DNA from: Nocardia brasiliensis IFM 10847
GTDB lineage: Bacteria > Actinomycetota > Actinomycetes > Mycobacteriales > Mycobacteriaceae
DNA: 64,000 nt
Direction: 5' to 3'
NCBI RefSeq assembly: GCF_000710915.1
Contig: NZ_BAUA01000204.1
Location: 1-64,000, forward strand
Shown one piece after another: positions 20,218 through 28,882 of this stretch (positions are counted from its first letter, which is position 1; each line of letters starts with the position of its first letter). The notes under the pieces were generated by a model. It made no database searches, was not told the origin of the DNA, and worked only from the letters and a program-made list of their open reading frames with translations. The position numbers and the translations under genes are program-made.

Positions 20218-20823
20218 ATGGCACGCACCGTGGATCCCGATCGAGTCGCCGAGCGACGCCGCGCCATCACGGCCGCGGCCGCCGAGCTGTTCGGCTCGCA
20301 CGGCTACGAGAACACCACCGCCACGCAGATCGCGCGGGTCGCGGGGATGAGTTCGGGCAGCGTCTTCTACTACTTCAAGGACAAGGCCGCAGTCTTCCGC
20401 TCGATCTTCGAGGCCTCGATTCCCGAACACGCCGAAGTCATTGCGCGCCACATCGATCGGACCGACTGCGTGGCGGCTGTCCTGGACATCGTGGAAGCGC
20501 TGGCCGCCGAGGCGCTCGACCCGGTGGCGCCGGGACTGATGGTCGAGTTGCTGCGGCGCATCGATCAGGACGAGGAGCTGACTCGGGTGGTGCTGGAGGA
20601 CGCGCGGCTCAGCGCCGAAGCGCTCACCACGCTGCTGGAGCGCGGGGTGCGCGCGGGGCAGCTGGACGCCGGTTTCCCGCCCGCGCAGACCGCGCGCTGG
20701 ATTCTCGCGATCGTCGACGCGGCCTTTCTCGACGCCGATCCCGCGCACCCGCACGATCCGCGCCCGCTGGTGCGCGCGACCGTGTCCCGGCTGCTGCGAC
20801 CGACCGTGACGGATCAACCATGA
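20218..20823 (+). CDS. TetR family transcriptional regulator
   Basis: A 201-residue regulator with an N-terminal HTH (RAITAAAAELFGSHGYENTTATQIARVAGMSSGSVFYYFKDKAAVF, residues about 14-58) and a helical ligand domain. It starts 15 bp after a near-perfect 20-bp palindrome, so it probably represses itself. It overlaps the following membrane protein gene as ATGA, which suggests that the two are co-expressed. The ligand is unknown. Confidence 0.9.
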   Translation: MARTVDPDRVAERRRAITAAAAELFGSHGYENTTATQIARVAGMSSGSVFYYFKDKAAVFRSIFEASIPEHAEVIARHIDRTDCVAAVLDIVEALAAEALDPVAPGLMVELLRRIDQDEELTRVVLEDARLSAEALTTLLERGVRAGQLDAGFPPAQTARWILAIVDAAFLDADPAHPHDPRPLVRATVSRLLRPTVTDQP

Positions 20824-21512
20824 CCACTGCCTCCGCACCCACTGTCCTGCGCTTTTCCGTCCTGTGGGCCTGGGCGTTCTCGATCGGCGGGTTGCTGCTC
20901 GGCGTCGGGCTCGGGTTCGTCGTCCGCCCGATCGGGCGCTGGGTGATCGATACCTTCGATGCGACGCCGGGCCCGCTGCGCATCGCGATGACCGTGCCGC
21001 CGGTGTGGCTGGTACCGGTCACCTCCGTCGTCGGCGTGGTCGCCGGGATCGTGCTGTTCGAGGTGGCCCGCCACGAGGCGCTCGCGCTGACCGTCGCCGA
21101 CGACCACGTCGAGCTCTCGCAGAACGGCCGGGCACGGCACGTGCCGCGCAAGAGCGTCGCCGCGGTGTTCCGCGAAGGCGCGGACCTGGTGCTCACCGAC
21201 CGGTCGCGCCGCCCGCTGGCCCGGTTCGGCGCAAAGGACCTGTCCCGCAACGATATCGAGCAGGCGTTCCGGGACCACGGCTATCCCTGGCTCGACCAGG
21301 ACGATCCGTTCGCCGCGGACTTCCTGCGCTGGGTCGACGGCCGCCCGGAGTCCGGCCCCGCCGTCGACGCCGTGCTGCGCGCGCGGCGGCGGGCGCTGGC
21401 CGACGAAAAGCCGCTCGCGGTCGAAGAACTCGACGAGGAACTGCTCGCCCTCGGCGTCGATGTCCGAGACCGTCAGGGCGAGCAGCACATTCGCTTCTTC
21501 GATCAGGTGTGA
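20820..21512 (+). CDS. two-span membrane protein, YqeB-like
   Basis: A 230-residue protein with two N-terminal membrane segments (VLWAWAFSIGGLLLGVGLGFVV, about 13-34, and WLVPVTSVVGVVAGIVLFEV, about 61-80) and a soluble C-terminal part resembling a PH-like domain (ALTVADDHVELSQNGRARHVPRKSVAAVFREG) followed by an acidic helical tail. The arrangement resembles proteins named YqeB, of unknown function. Its ATG overlaps the TetR stop, so the two are translationally coupled. Confidence 0.7.
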   Translation: MTTASAPTVLRFSVLWAWAFSIGGLLLGVGLGFVVRPIGRWVIDTFDATPGPLRIAMTVPPVWLVPVTSVVGVVAGIVLFEVARHEALALTVADDHVELSQNGRARHVPRKSVAAVFREGADLVLTDRSRRPLARFGAKDLSRNDIEQAFRDHGYPWLDQDDPFAADFLRWVDGRPESGPAVDAVLRARRRALADEKPLAVEELDEELLALGVDVRDRQGEQHIRFFDQV

Positions 21513-21522
21513 AAGCCGAGGG

Positions 21523-22368
21523 TCAGGCGAACGCCGCGCGATTGCGCTGTGCCCACTGCGCATAGCTCGCCGGCTTGCGGCCGAGCACGCGCTGCACATC
21601 GGCGCTGAGTTCGAGTTCCGCGGCGGTCGGCGTGCCGAGGATCGCCAGTGTGTGCTCGACCACCGGCTCCGGCATGAACCGCGCCATGGCGGTAAACGCC
21701 TGCGCCCGAGTCAATTCCACGAAACGCACCGGTGCGTCGAGTGCCGCCCCGATGGCCGCCGCCTGGTCCCGCGGCGTGCTCAGCGCGGGGCCGGTCAGCG
21801 TGTAGGTCTGCCCGGCGTGTCCGTCTTCGCGGAGCGCGGCGGCTGCCACCGCGGCGATATCGGCCGGGTCGATCGACGGCAGGCCGACGGCGCCGAAGGG
21901 CGCGGCGACCGTGCGGTCCGCGCGCACGGATTCGGCCCACGCGTAGGTGTTGGCGTAGAAGCCCGCGGGTCGCAGGATGGTCCACTCCAGGTCGGACCGT
22001 CGAATGGCGTCCTCGAACGCGGCCAACCGCGCATAGCCCGCGGCGCCGGGCCGGGTCGCCACGCCCTGCGACGAAACGAACACCACCCGCCGGACCCCGC
22101 CCGCCGCGGCGACCGCGAGCACTTGCTCGGGCGCCGGACCGTCGACCAGTTGCTCGCCGGTGATGAGCAGGAACAGCGCGTCGGCGCCCGCGACGGCGGG
22201 GGCGAGGCTGCCGGGATCGGCGAGGTCGGCGCGCATCGACCGCACGCTGCTGGGCCATTCGCTCGGCCGGTTGCCCCGCGATACCGCCGTGACGCTCGCG
22301 CCGGCGTCGGCCAGCGTCTGTACGAGGTGTGTGCCGATGTTTCCGGTTGCTCCGGTGACCACGATCAT
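21523..22368 (-). CDS. NmrA-like NAD(P)-binding Rossmann protein
   Basis: An atypical short-chain dehydrogenase of 281 residues. It opens with the dinucleotide loop VTGATGNIGTHLV (residues 4-16), then VSRGN and the DLADPGSL segment; a Tyr-x-x-x-Lys catalytic pair is not evident, as in NmrA/quinone-oxidoreductase-2-like proteins that act as redox sensors or NADPH:quinone reductases. It is divergent from a TetR regulator, and the intergenic region has a good minus-strand promoter (TAGACA, 17 bp, TATGTT) followed by an operator-like palindrome, so it is the likely target. AGAAGGA precedes the ATG. Confidence 0.85.
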   Translation of the reverse strand: MIVVTGATGNIGTHLVQTLADAGASVTAVSRGNRPSEWPSSVRSMRADLADPGSLAPAVAGADALFLLITGEQLVDGPAPEQVLAVAAAGGVRRVVFVSSQGVATRPGAAGYARLAAFEDAIRRSDLEWTILRPAGFYANTYAWAESVRADRTVAAPFGAVGLPSIDPADIAAVAAAALREDGHAGQTYTLTGPALSTPRDQAAAIGAALDAPVRFVELTRAQAFTAMARFMPEPVVEHTLAILGTPTAAELELSADVQRVLGRKPASYAQWAQRNRAAFA

Positions 22369-22383
22369 GCTGTCGAATCCTTC

Positions 22384-22459
22384 TTAGTTAGTTGACTGAC
22401 TAAATCGAACATAGTCGCGCCTGCCCAGTCTGTCTATAGTGAGTTGGGTGACTAACTCA
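22384..22459. promoter_or_regulatory. divergent promoter region with two TetR operator-like palindromes
   Basis: Palindrome 1 at 22384-22403 (TTAGTTAGTTGACTGACTAA) pairs at 8 of 10 positions and lies just downstream of the minus-strand promoter (-35 TAGACA at 22431-22436, -10 TATGTT at 22408-22413, 17-bp spacer). Palindrome 2 at 22440-22459 (TGAGTT...AACTCA) covers the start of the TetR gene, whose -10 TATAGT (22435-22440) is seven bases from GTG 22448. The two sites share the core GACTNACT/GACTAACT. Both genes could be repressed together. Confidence 0.7.
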
Positions 22460-23032
22460 GTGGCCGGGGAGCGGCCGAAAGGCGGCAAGCGGGAACGGCT
22501 CGGCGCGGCAGCGGCCCGGGTGTTCCACGAGCAAGGGGTGGAGAAGACGACCATCGCCGATATCGCGCACGCTGCCGACGTGCCGGTCGGCAACGTCTAC
22601 TACTACTTCAAGACCAAGGATCAACTGGTCCGCGCCGCGATCGGTGCGCACGACCACACCTTGACCGAGCTGATCGCCCTGCTCGAGCAGTTGCCCGCGC
22701 CGCAGGATCGGCTCAAAGCGCTGATTCGTGGGTGGGTCGATCAGCGGGAGACCGCCGCGCGGATCGGGTGCCCGTCGGGGACGCTCGCGACCGAACTGGA
22801 CAAGCGGGCCGACGGTCTGGACCGCGAGCTCGCCGAGGTCATGCGGCGGTTGGTCGACTGGGTCGAGGGGCAGTTCGCCGCGATGGGTCGCGCCGACGCG
22901 GCCGAGCTGGCCGTCGCGCTGATCGCGGCTTATCAAGGAATCTCATTGCTCACCAACACGTTTCGCGATCCAGCGTTGATGGCGAGGGAGGGGGATCGAC
23001 TGGCGCGTTGGATCGACTCGCTCGTGAGCTGA
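22448..23032 (+). CDS. TetR family regulator controlling the divergent NmrA-like gene
   Basis: Start GTG 22448 is proposed because TATAGT lies seven bases upstream, fitting a leaderless mRNA; GTG 22439 is an alternative that would overlap the -10 element. The 194-residue protein has an HTH (RLGAAAARVFHEQGVEKTTIADIAHAADVPVGNVYYYFKTKDQL, about 18-60) and in the ligand domain the segment RIGCPSGTLATEL, a Cys-containing motif frequent in TetR proteins next to redox or quinone enzymes. It fits a sensor for the NmrA-like neighbour. The link to electrophile sensing is inference. Confidence 0.85.
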   Translation: MTNSVAGERPKGGKRERLGAAAARVFHEQGVEKTTIADIAHAADVPVGNVYYYFKTKDQLVRAAIGAHDHTLTELIALLEQLPAPQDRLKALIRGWVDQRETAARIGCPSGTLATELDKRADGLDRELAEVMRRLVDWVEGQFAAMGRADAAELAVALIAAYQGISLLTNTFRDPALMAREGDRLARWIDSLVS

Positions 23033-23078
23033 GTCGCCTTGTTCGCCAAAGGCTCTTGCGTTCGATGCATTGCCGATA

Positions 23079-23089
23079 TATCGTCGATA
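23079..23089. promoter_or_regulatory. palindromic operator candidate upstream of the PadR gene
   Basis: TATCGTCGATA is an 11-bp perfect inverted repeat around a central T, embedded in an AT-richer stretch (GATATATCGTCGATACTATG) 35 bp upstream of the PadR start. PadR regulators commonly repress their own genes through such sites. The region also has no competing gene. Confidence 0.5.
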
Positions 23090-23124
23090 CTATGAAACGA
23101 ACACGAGAGCCCGAGGAGGCTTAC

Positions 23125-23781
23125 ATGGAGAACCAAGGACATCGAGATTTCGGACGGCGCGGCCCCTGGTCGCGACCGGGCGGCGAGGACTTCGACCCCC
23201 GCCAGCGGTTCCGTCGCGGCAGGCACGGGCATGGGCACGGACCCGAGTTCGGTCCGGGCTTCGGCCCGGGATTCGGACCCGGCTTCGGCCCGGGATTCGG
23301 TCGCGGGCGTGGCCGCGGTGGCCGGGGCAGGCGCGGTGACGTGCGTGCCGCGGTGCTGCTGCTGCTCACCGAGCGGCCGATGCACGGCTACGAGCTCATC
23401 CAGCAGATCCGCGAGCGCAGCGACGACGTCTGGCGCCCGAGCCCGGGGTCGATCTACCCCGCGCTGGCCCAGCTGGAAGACGAGGGACTCGTCCTCATCG
23501 ATAAGATCGCCGGTCGCAAGACCGCGCAGCTGACCGAGGCGGGCACCGCGTACGTCACCGAGCACAAGGACGAGCTGGGCGACCCGTGGGCGGATGTCAA
23601 GGAAGACGTCGGCGCGCAGGCGATCGATCTGCGCGGTCTCGTCGGCCAGGTGATGGGTGCGGTCGCACAGGTGGCGGCTGTGGGCACACCCGAACAAGCG
23701 GCGCGGGCGGCGGACCTGCTCACCGAGACCCGCAAATCGCTCTACCGGATCCTCGCCGAAGACGAGACCCCCGAAAAGTAA
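23125..23781 (+). CDS. PadR family transcriptional regulator with GPGF-repeat linker
   Basis: ATG 23125 is preceded by GAGGAGG five to six bases upstream and is preferred over an ATG at 23092. The 218-residue protein has a Gly/Arg/His-rich N-terminus of about 70 residues with four and a half FGPG units (encoded by a 12-bp tandem repeat from 23248), then the PadR winged helix (VRAAVLLLLTERPMHGYELIQQIRERSDDVWRPSPGSIYPALAQLEDEGLV) and a helical C-terminal part. PadR proteins respond to phenolics or drugs; target genes are unknown. The secreted lipase downstream is 61 bp away and could be co-regulated. Confidence 0.88.
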   Translation: MENQGHRDFGRRGPWSRPGGEDFDPRQRFRRGRHGHGHGPEFGPGFGPGFGPGFGPGFGRGRGRGGRGRRGDVRAAVLLLLTERPMHGYELIQQIRERSDDVWRPSPGSIYPALAQLEDEGLVLIDKIAGRKTAQLTEAGTAYVTEHKDELGDPWADVKEDVGAQAIDLRGLVGQVMGAVAQVAAVGTPEQAARAADLLTETRKSLYRILAEDETPEK

Positions 23782-23842
23782 CGGGGTGTGAAACACCGCG
23801 CCGGAGTGCACATTTGAACCGAATCCGGTAGATCATTGTGAA

Positions 23843-24850
23843 ATGCAACAGTCTAGGGGTTCGTGGGGTTGGGGAAAGTCACTCTTGTGCAGGGCCGGGG
23901 TGGCCGTCGCGCTGGCCGGAGCCGTAGTTCTCGGCTCCGGGTCGGCGCAGGCCGCGCCCCTCGGTTACCTGCCGCCCGAGGTGCCTTCCGAACCCGGCCC
24001 GTCGCAGACCGATCATCTGGCCGCGGCGTGGTACAAGAAAGCACATCCGAACGCGGTGCCGATCGGCACCAACAATTTCGACTGCAAGCCGACCGCCGGA
24101 CGTCCGCGCCCGGTGGTCCTTGCGCACGGCACCGACTCCAGCGCCTACTCGGACTGGTCCGGGATCGCACCGCAACTCACCGCGGCCGGGTTCTGTGTCT
24201 TCGCGCTCAACTACGGCGGTAAGCCGGGCGCCGAGACCTACGGCACCGAAGACGTGGTGCTCAGCTCCTATCAGATCGGCGCTTTCGTCGATCAGGTGCT
24301 GGCCGCGACCGGTGCCGAAAAGGTGGACCTGGTCGGCTTCTCGCAAGGCGCGACCGTGACGCGGTACTACATCAACAAGCTCGGGGGAGCGGCCAAAGTC
24401 GGGCAGTGGGTCGGGCTCGCGTCGCCGAGCTACGGCGGCGTGATGTACGGACTGGTGCCGATCGTGCAGGCGGTGCCCGGCGGAATGGCGGCCTTCGCCC
24501 GGGTGACCTCGCTGGCCGCGGTGCAGCAGGCGCAGGGCTCGACGATCATGGTCGAGTTGAACGCGGGCGGCGACACCGTGCCCGGTCCGCGCTACACCAC
24601 GATCGGCAGCCGGGTCGACGAGATGATCCAGCCGTTCAGCAATATCGCGCTGCGCGGTGCGAACGCGACGAACATCGTGCTGCAGGATCGCTGCTCGACG
24701 AACCTGACCGGACACTTCCACATGGTCTACGACCCGTTCGTGCAGCAACTGCTGCTGACCGTGCTCGACCCGAGCGCGCCCGAGCCGGTCTGCCGGCCGG
24801 TCGCGCTCGGCACCGGGATCCCCGAGGTGATCGTCGCCGGGCACTCCTGA
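23843..24850 (+). CDS. secreted alpha/beta-fold lipase (triacylglycerol lipase-like)
   Basis: A 335-residue exported hydrolase. The signal peptide spans residues 1-37 (AGVAVALAGAVVLGSGSAQAA). The mature enzyme has the oxyanion segment VVLAHGTDSSAYSDW, the nucleophile elbow GFSQGA with Ser167 and a final GHFHMVYDP carrying the likely catalytic His; Cys in FDCKPT, GFCVF, DRCST and PVCRP may form two disulfides. This pattern is common to the secreted lipase/esterase family of Nocardia and Streptomyces that resembles LipA. The ribosome-binding site is weak, and the physiological substrate is not predictable. Confidence 0.85.
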   Translation: MQQSRGSWGWGKSLLCRAGVAVALAGAVVLGSGSAQAAPLGYLPPEVPSEPGPSQTDHLAAAWYKKAHPNAVPIGTNNFDCKPTAGRPRPVVLAHGTDSSAYSDWSGIAPQLTAAGFCVFALNYGGKPGAETYGTEDVVLSSYQIGAFVDQVLAATGAEKVDLVGFSQGATVTRYYINKLGGAAKVGQWVGLASPSYGGVMYGLVPIVQAVPGGMAAFARVTSLAAVQQAQGSTIMVELNAGGDTVPGPRYTTIGSRVDEMIQPFSNIALRGANATNIVLQDRCSTNLTGHFHMVYDPFVQQLLLTVLDPSAPEPVCRPVALGTGIPEVIVAGHS

Positions 24851-24999
24851 GGCTCGCTCGCGGCGGGCGGCCGGGCGGAGGAACCGTCACCCCGCCCGAC
24901 CGCACTCGAGTTCTACCAGCTTCCGCCTGGTGAATCGGGGACATTCGGTCGTCTCACTAGAATGAGACGACCGTGTTCGTCCGCTTCCGGGAGTTTGCC

Positions 25000-25566
25000 G
25001 TGACCATTCAGCCTGTTCGCCTGTTCGGCGATCCCATTCTGCGCGCCCGCGCGGCGGAGGTCACCGCATTCGACCGGGAACTGCAGCAGCTGGTGACCGA
25101 CCTGACCGACACCATGCACGACGACGGTGGCGTCGGAATGGCGGCACCGCAGATCGGAGTGGGGTTGCGTGTGTTCGTGTACGACACTCATGACGCGGCG
25201 GGGCATCTGGTGAACCCGCAGTGGGAAGTCATCGGCGACGAAGAGCAGGTCGGGCCGGAAGGCTGCCTGTCCATCCCCGGGGTGCGCCACGACACCCGGC
25301 GGGCGCTGCGGGTACGCGCCAGCGGCGTCGACCTGCATGGCGCGCCAGTCGAATTCACCGCCGAAGGGCTGCTGGCGCGGTGTGTGCAGCACGAGACCGA
25401 TCATCTCGACGGCGTGCTGTTCATCGATCGGCTCGACCCGGCCGACCGCAAGGACGCGATGCGGACCATTCGCGAATCCGATTGGTTCAGTGCGGGTGTC
25501 ACCGCCCGGCCGTCGCGGTCGGTGAGCGGAGCGGGCCAGGCCGGTCCGTTCGGACGGGGCCGCTGA
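25000..25566 (+). CDS. def: peptide deformylase
   Basis: Removes the formyl group from nascent N-terminal methionine. The three metal-enzyme motifs are GVGMAAPQ (GxGxAAxQ), EGCLS and HETDHLDG (HExxH), all intact. GTG 25000 has CGGGAG about seven bases upstream and gives MTIQPVRLFGDPIL, matching homologues; an upstream GTG at 24973 adds nine residues. The product is 188 residues with a short Ser/Gly/Arg tail after the catalytic domain. Its stop overlaps fmt as TGATG, so formylation and deformylation enzymes are translationally coupled. Confidence 0.94.
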   Translation: MTIQPVRLFGDPILRARAAEVTAFDRELQQLVTDLTDTMHDDGGVGMAAPQIGVGLRVFVYDTHDAAGHLVNPQWEVIGDEEQVGPEGCLSIPGVRHDTRRALRVRASGVDLHGAPVEFTAEGLLARCVQHETDHLDGVLFIDRLDPADRKDAMRTIRESDWFSAGVTARPSRSVSGAGQAGPFGRGR

Positions 25567-26489
25567 TGCGCATCGTCTTCGCGGGCACGCCGGAACCGGC
25601 CGTGCCGTCGCTGCGTCGCTTCCTCGCATCCAGCCGGCACGACGTGATCGCCGTGGTAACCCGGCCCGACGCCGTCGCGGGGCGCGGGCGCAAGGTGACC
25701 CGCTCGCCGGTCGGCCTGCTCGCCGACGAGCACGGCATACCGGTGCTGACCCCGCGGCGGCCGTCCGAACCCGAATTCATCGAGCAGCTCACCGAATTGG
25801 CGCCGGACTGCTGTCCGGTCGTGGCCTACGGCGCGTTGCTGCCGCAGCGGGTGCTCGACATCCCGCGCTTCGGCTGGATCAACCTGCACTTCTCGCTGCT
25901 GCCCGCCTGGCGCGGGGCGGCGCCGGTGCAGGCCGCGATCAATGCGGGCGACGAGATCACCGGCGCGTCCACCTTCCAGATCGAAGCCGGCCTCGACACC
26001 GGACCGGTGTTCGGCACCGTCACCGAGAAGATCGACGTCACCGACACCGCGGGCGTGCTGCTGGACCGGCTCGCCGAAAGCGGCGCCCGGCTGCTGGAAG
26101 CCACCCTGGACGGCGTGGAAGACGGGACGCTGCACTCGGTTCCGCAACCCGCCGAGGGCATCTCGCACGCCGCCAAGGTGACCGCCGAGGCCGCGCACAT
26201 CCGCTGGGACCTGCCCGCCCTCGCCATCGGCCGCCGCATCCGCGCGGTCACCCCGGCGCCCGGCGCCTGGACCGAAATCGGCGGTGCCCGACTGAAGCTC
26301 GGCCCCGTCGAACTCGTCGAAGAACAGCTGCCGCCGCGCACCATCGAGGTCCGCAAAGCGGGTGTCTTCGTCGGCACCGCGACCACCGCGGTCCGCCTCG
26401 ACCAAGTTCAGCCCCAAGGCAAACGCATGATGGCGGCCCTCGACTGGGCCCGCGGCGCCCGCCTGCAACCCGGCGCGGAGTTCGAGTGA
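25566..26489 (+). CDS. fmt: methionyl-tRNA formyltransferase
   Basis: Transfers formyl from 10-formyl-THF to initiator Met-tRNA. The N-terminal Rossmann domain opens MRIVFAGTPEPAVPSL and contains the folate-binding SLLPAWRGAAPVQ (family SLLPxWRG), while the C-terminal OB-like domain (residues 205 onward, ALAIGRRIRAVTPAPGAW) contacts tRNA. At 307 residues it is complete. It overlaps def by one base and is followed by rsmB after 184 bp, the standard fmt-rsmB order. Confidence 0.95.
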   Translation: MRIVFAGTPEPAVPSLRRFLASSRHDVIAVVTRPDAVAGRGRKVTRSPVGLLADEHGIPVLTPRRPSEPEFIEQLTELAPDCCPVVAYGALLPQRVLDIPRFGWINLHFSLLPAWRGAAPVQAAINAGDEITGASTFQIEAGLDTGPVFGTVTEKIDVTDTAGVLLDRLAESGARLLEATLDGVEDGTLHSVPQPAEGISHAAKVTAEAAHIRWDLPALAIGRRIRAVTPAPGAWTEIGGARLKLGPVELVEEQLPPRTIEVRKAGVFVGTATTAVRLDQVQPQGKRMMAALDWARGARLQPGAEFE

Positions 26490-26673
26490 GGATCCTCGAT
26501 CGGACGCAGGGGTGGGGCGGGTCCGGCGGCGTGGCCACGTCGCAGCATCCAGACCAGGTTCGCGGCGTCGCGCCGCGACCGCGACCAGAGCGGTGGAATA
26601 TGACAGCACGGCGCAGTATCTCGGTACCCGGCCGGACTGTCGGCAGCGGTTCCCGGCTCGGCGGAGCGGTCGC

Positions 26674-28860
26674 GTGACGCCGGCGGAGGGTAAGGGCGGC
26701 AACGAGTCTCGCGGTTCGCAGCCGGGCGGTTCGAGAGGCGGGCGGGGGCACACCGAGTCCGGTGCGGCCTCGGGACGCGAGGGAGCCCGCGGTCGCGGCG
26801 ATGCCGGTCGACCCGTCAACCGCTCGGCGGCGCGGAACGACGAGCGTACCGGCGCGGCTCGGTCCGGGTCGAAACAGTCTGCGTCACAGGCGAAGTGGAA
26901 GCGTGCCGATAGCTCGGCGAGCGCACGGCCCGACCGAAATGGCACGGCCGGGACGGAGCGTCGTTCGCGGGATGGAGATCAACCGAACGGCGGCGCGAAA
27001 GGTAATGCGCGCGTGGGTGGTCGGTCGGCTGGTTCGGCGCAGGTCGCCGGCGGCGCCGATGCGAGTCGCGGTCGGCCTGCAGGCGGTCGTGAAGGAAGTG
27101 CTTCGCGCTCTGGTGGGTGCAGCCGGTCCGACGAACAAGGTGGCTTCGGACGCGGGAGCAGGCCCGAACGCACCGGTGCGTTCAGTCGAAGTGCCGGCCG
27201 GTCCGGCGAATTGAATGCTTCGCGCTCGGGCGGGGCGAACGATGGTGCGCGCGCGGGTCGGTCCGGTGAGGTGGGCGACGGTGCGGGTGCTTCGCGGTCC
27301 GGTGGGGCGGGGAATGGTGGTGCGCGCGGGGAGCGGTTCGGCGGGGCGGGCGACGGCGGTGGAGCGAGTGCTTCGCGGTCCGGCGGTCGTGCCGGTGGGG
27401 CGGGGAATGGTGGTGCGCGCGTGGGCAATCGAGCCGGTGGGGCGGCGCAGGGGGGTAAGCGAGGGTCCGGCGGCAAGGGGGAGGGGGCGGCGAAACGGGG
27501 TGGGAAGGATCGGCTCCCGGAGGGGGTGGACGCGGCTCGGCTTGTCGCGCGGGACGTGTTGCGGGCGGTGCGGGAGCGGGACGCTTATGCGAATCTTGTG
27601 CTGCCGGGCCTGCTTCGGGACCGGAAGGTGACGGGGCGGGACGCGGCGCTGGCGACCGAACTCGCCTACGGTGCGTGCCGGTCGCAGGGCCTGCTGGACG
27701 CGGTGATCGAGGCCGGTGCGGGACGCCCGATCGCCGAGATCGACGGTCCGCTGCTGGATGTGTTGCGGCTGGGCGTCTATCAACTGTTGCGGACCCGGAT
27801 CGGCGCGCACGCCGCCGTGGACACCTCGGTGGCGCTCGCGCGTACCGAAGCCGGCGCGGGTAAGGCCGGATTCGTGAACGCGGTACTGCGACGTGCGGGG
27901 GAGAAGACCGCCGACGAGTGGGTGGAAACCCTGGCGCCGCGAGATCCCGTGGGCCACTTGGCTTTCGAATTCGCACACCCGGTGTGGATCGCGCAGGCCT
28001 TCGCGGACGCGCTCGGCGCGCGAGCGGGCGAACTGCGCGACGCACTGGCCGCCGACGACGCGCGCCCGGCCGTCCATCTGGTCGCCCGGCCCGGCGATAT
28101 CACCGCCGAGGAATTGGCGCTGGTGACCGGCGGCGAGGAAGGGCGCTGGTCACCGTACGCGGTCTACCTCGACGGCGGCGATCCCGGCAAGCTCGAGCCC
28201 GTTCGCGACGGCATGGCCGCCGTCCAGGACGAGGGTAGTCAGCTGGTCGCGTTGGCGCTGACCAGGGCACCGCTCGACGGACCGGACGGCGGCCGCTGGC
28301 TCGACCTCTGTGCCGGTCCCGGTGGAAAGGCCGCGCTGCTCGGTGCGCTCGCCGGCATCGACGGGTTCCACGTCGACGCGGTGGAGCCCGCCGAGCATCG
28401 CGCCGAACTCGTCCGCAAGGCGGTGCACGGCCTGCCCGTCGACGTGCACGTCACCGACGGCCGCAGCAGCGGACTGACACCGGGCTACGACCGCATCCTG
28501 GTCGACGCCCCGTGCACCGGTCTCGGCGCACTGCGCCGCCGTCCGGAGGCTCGCTGGCGCCGCACCCCTGCCGACGTCGCCGAACTGGTCCAGCTCCAGC
28601 GCGAATTGCTCACCGCCGCATGGGAACTCCTGCGCCCCGGCGGCGTCCTGCTGTACTCGACCTGCTCGCCCCATCTCCCCGAGACGGTGGCGGTCGTCGC
28701 CGACGCGGTCCGCCGCACCGGCGCCGAACAACTCGACACCCGTGACCTTCTCCCCGGCGTCTCCGACGTAGGCGAAGGTCCCACCGCACAACTGTGGCCG
28801 CACCGTCATGGCACCGACGCCATGTTCATGGCCGCCCTCCGCAAACCCACCGACCCCTGA
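26674..28860 (+). CDS. rsmB: 16S rRNA m5C967 methyltransferase RsmB with long RG-rich N-terminal extension
   Basis: The conserved part begins at about residue 280 (GVDAARLVARDVLRAVRERDAYANLVLPGLL, a NusB-like RNA-binding domain) and continues to the SAM-dependent methyltransferase: LDLCAGPGGKAA, DAPCTGLGALRRRPEARWR and YSTCSPHLPET, which hold both catalytic cysteines. The preceding 280 residues are low-complexity Gly/Ser/Arg/Ala with units such as ASRSGGAN and RSGGAGNGGARGE. GTG 26674 has GGCGGAG six bases upstream. Most homologues are 430-480 residues; this one is 728. If translation starts later, the extension is non-coding repeat DNA, so its translation is the main uncertainty. Confidence 0.85.
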   Translation: MTPAEGKGGNESRGSQPGGSRGGRGHTESGAASGREGARGRGDAGRPVNRSAARNDERTGAARSGSKQSASQAKWKRADSSASARPDRNGTAGTERRSRDGDQPNGGAKGNARVGGRSAGSAQVAGGADASRGRPAGGREGSASRSGGCSRSDEQGGFGRGSRPERTGAFSRSAGRSGELNASRSGGANDGARAGRSGEVGDGAGASRSGGAGNGGARGERFGGAGDGGGASASRSGGRAGGAGNGGARVGNRAGGAAQGGKRGSGGKGEGAAKRGGKDRLPEGVDAARLVARDVLRAVRERDAYANLVLPGLLRDRKVTGRDAALATELAYGACRSQGLLDAVIEAGAGRPIAEIDGPLLDVLRLGVYQLLRTRIGAHAAVDTSVALARTEAGAGKAGFVNAVLRRAGEKTADEWVETLAPRDPVGHLAFEFAHPVWIAQAFADALGARAGELRDALAADDARPAVHLVARPGDITAEELALVTGGEEGRWSPYAVYLDGGDPGKLEPVRDGMAAVQDEGSQLVALALTRAPLDGPDGGRWLDLCAGPGGKAALLGALAGIDGFHVDAVEPAEHRAELVRKAVHGLPVDVHVTDGRSSGLTPGYDRILVDAPCTGLGALRRRPEARWRRTPADVAELVQLQRELLTAAWELLRPGGVLLYSTCSPHLPETVAVVADAVRRTGAEQLDTRDLLPGVSDVGEGPTAQLWPHRHGTDAMFMAALRKPTDP

Positions 28861-28882
28861 TCTCTGCGGGTGGTACCCCAGG

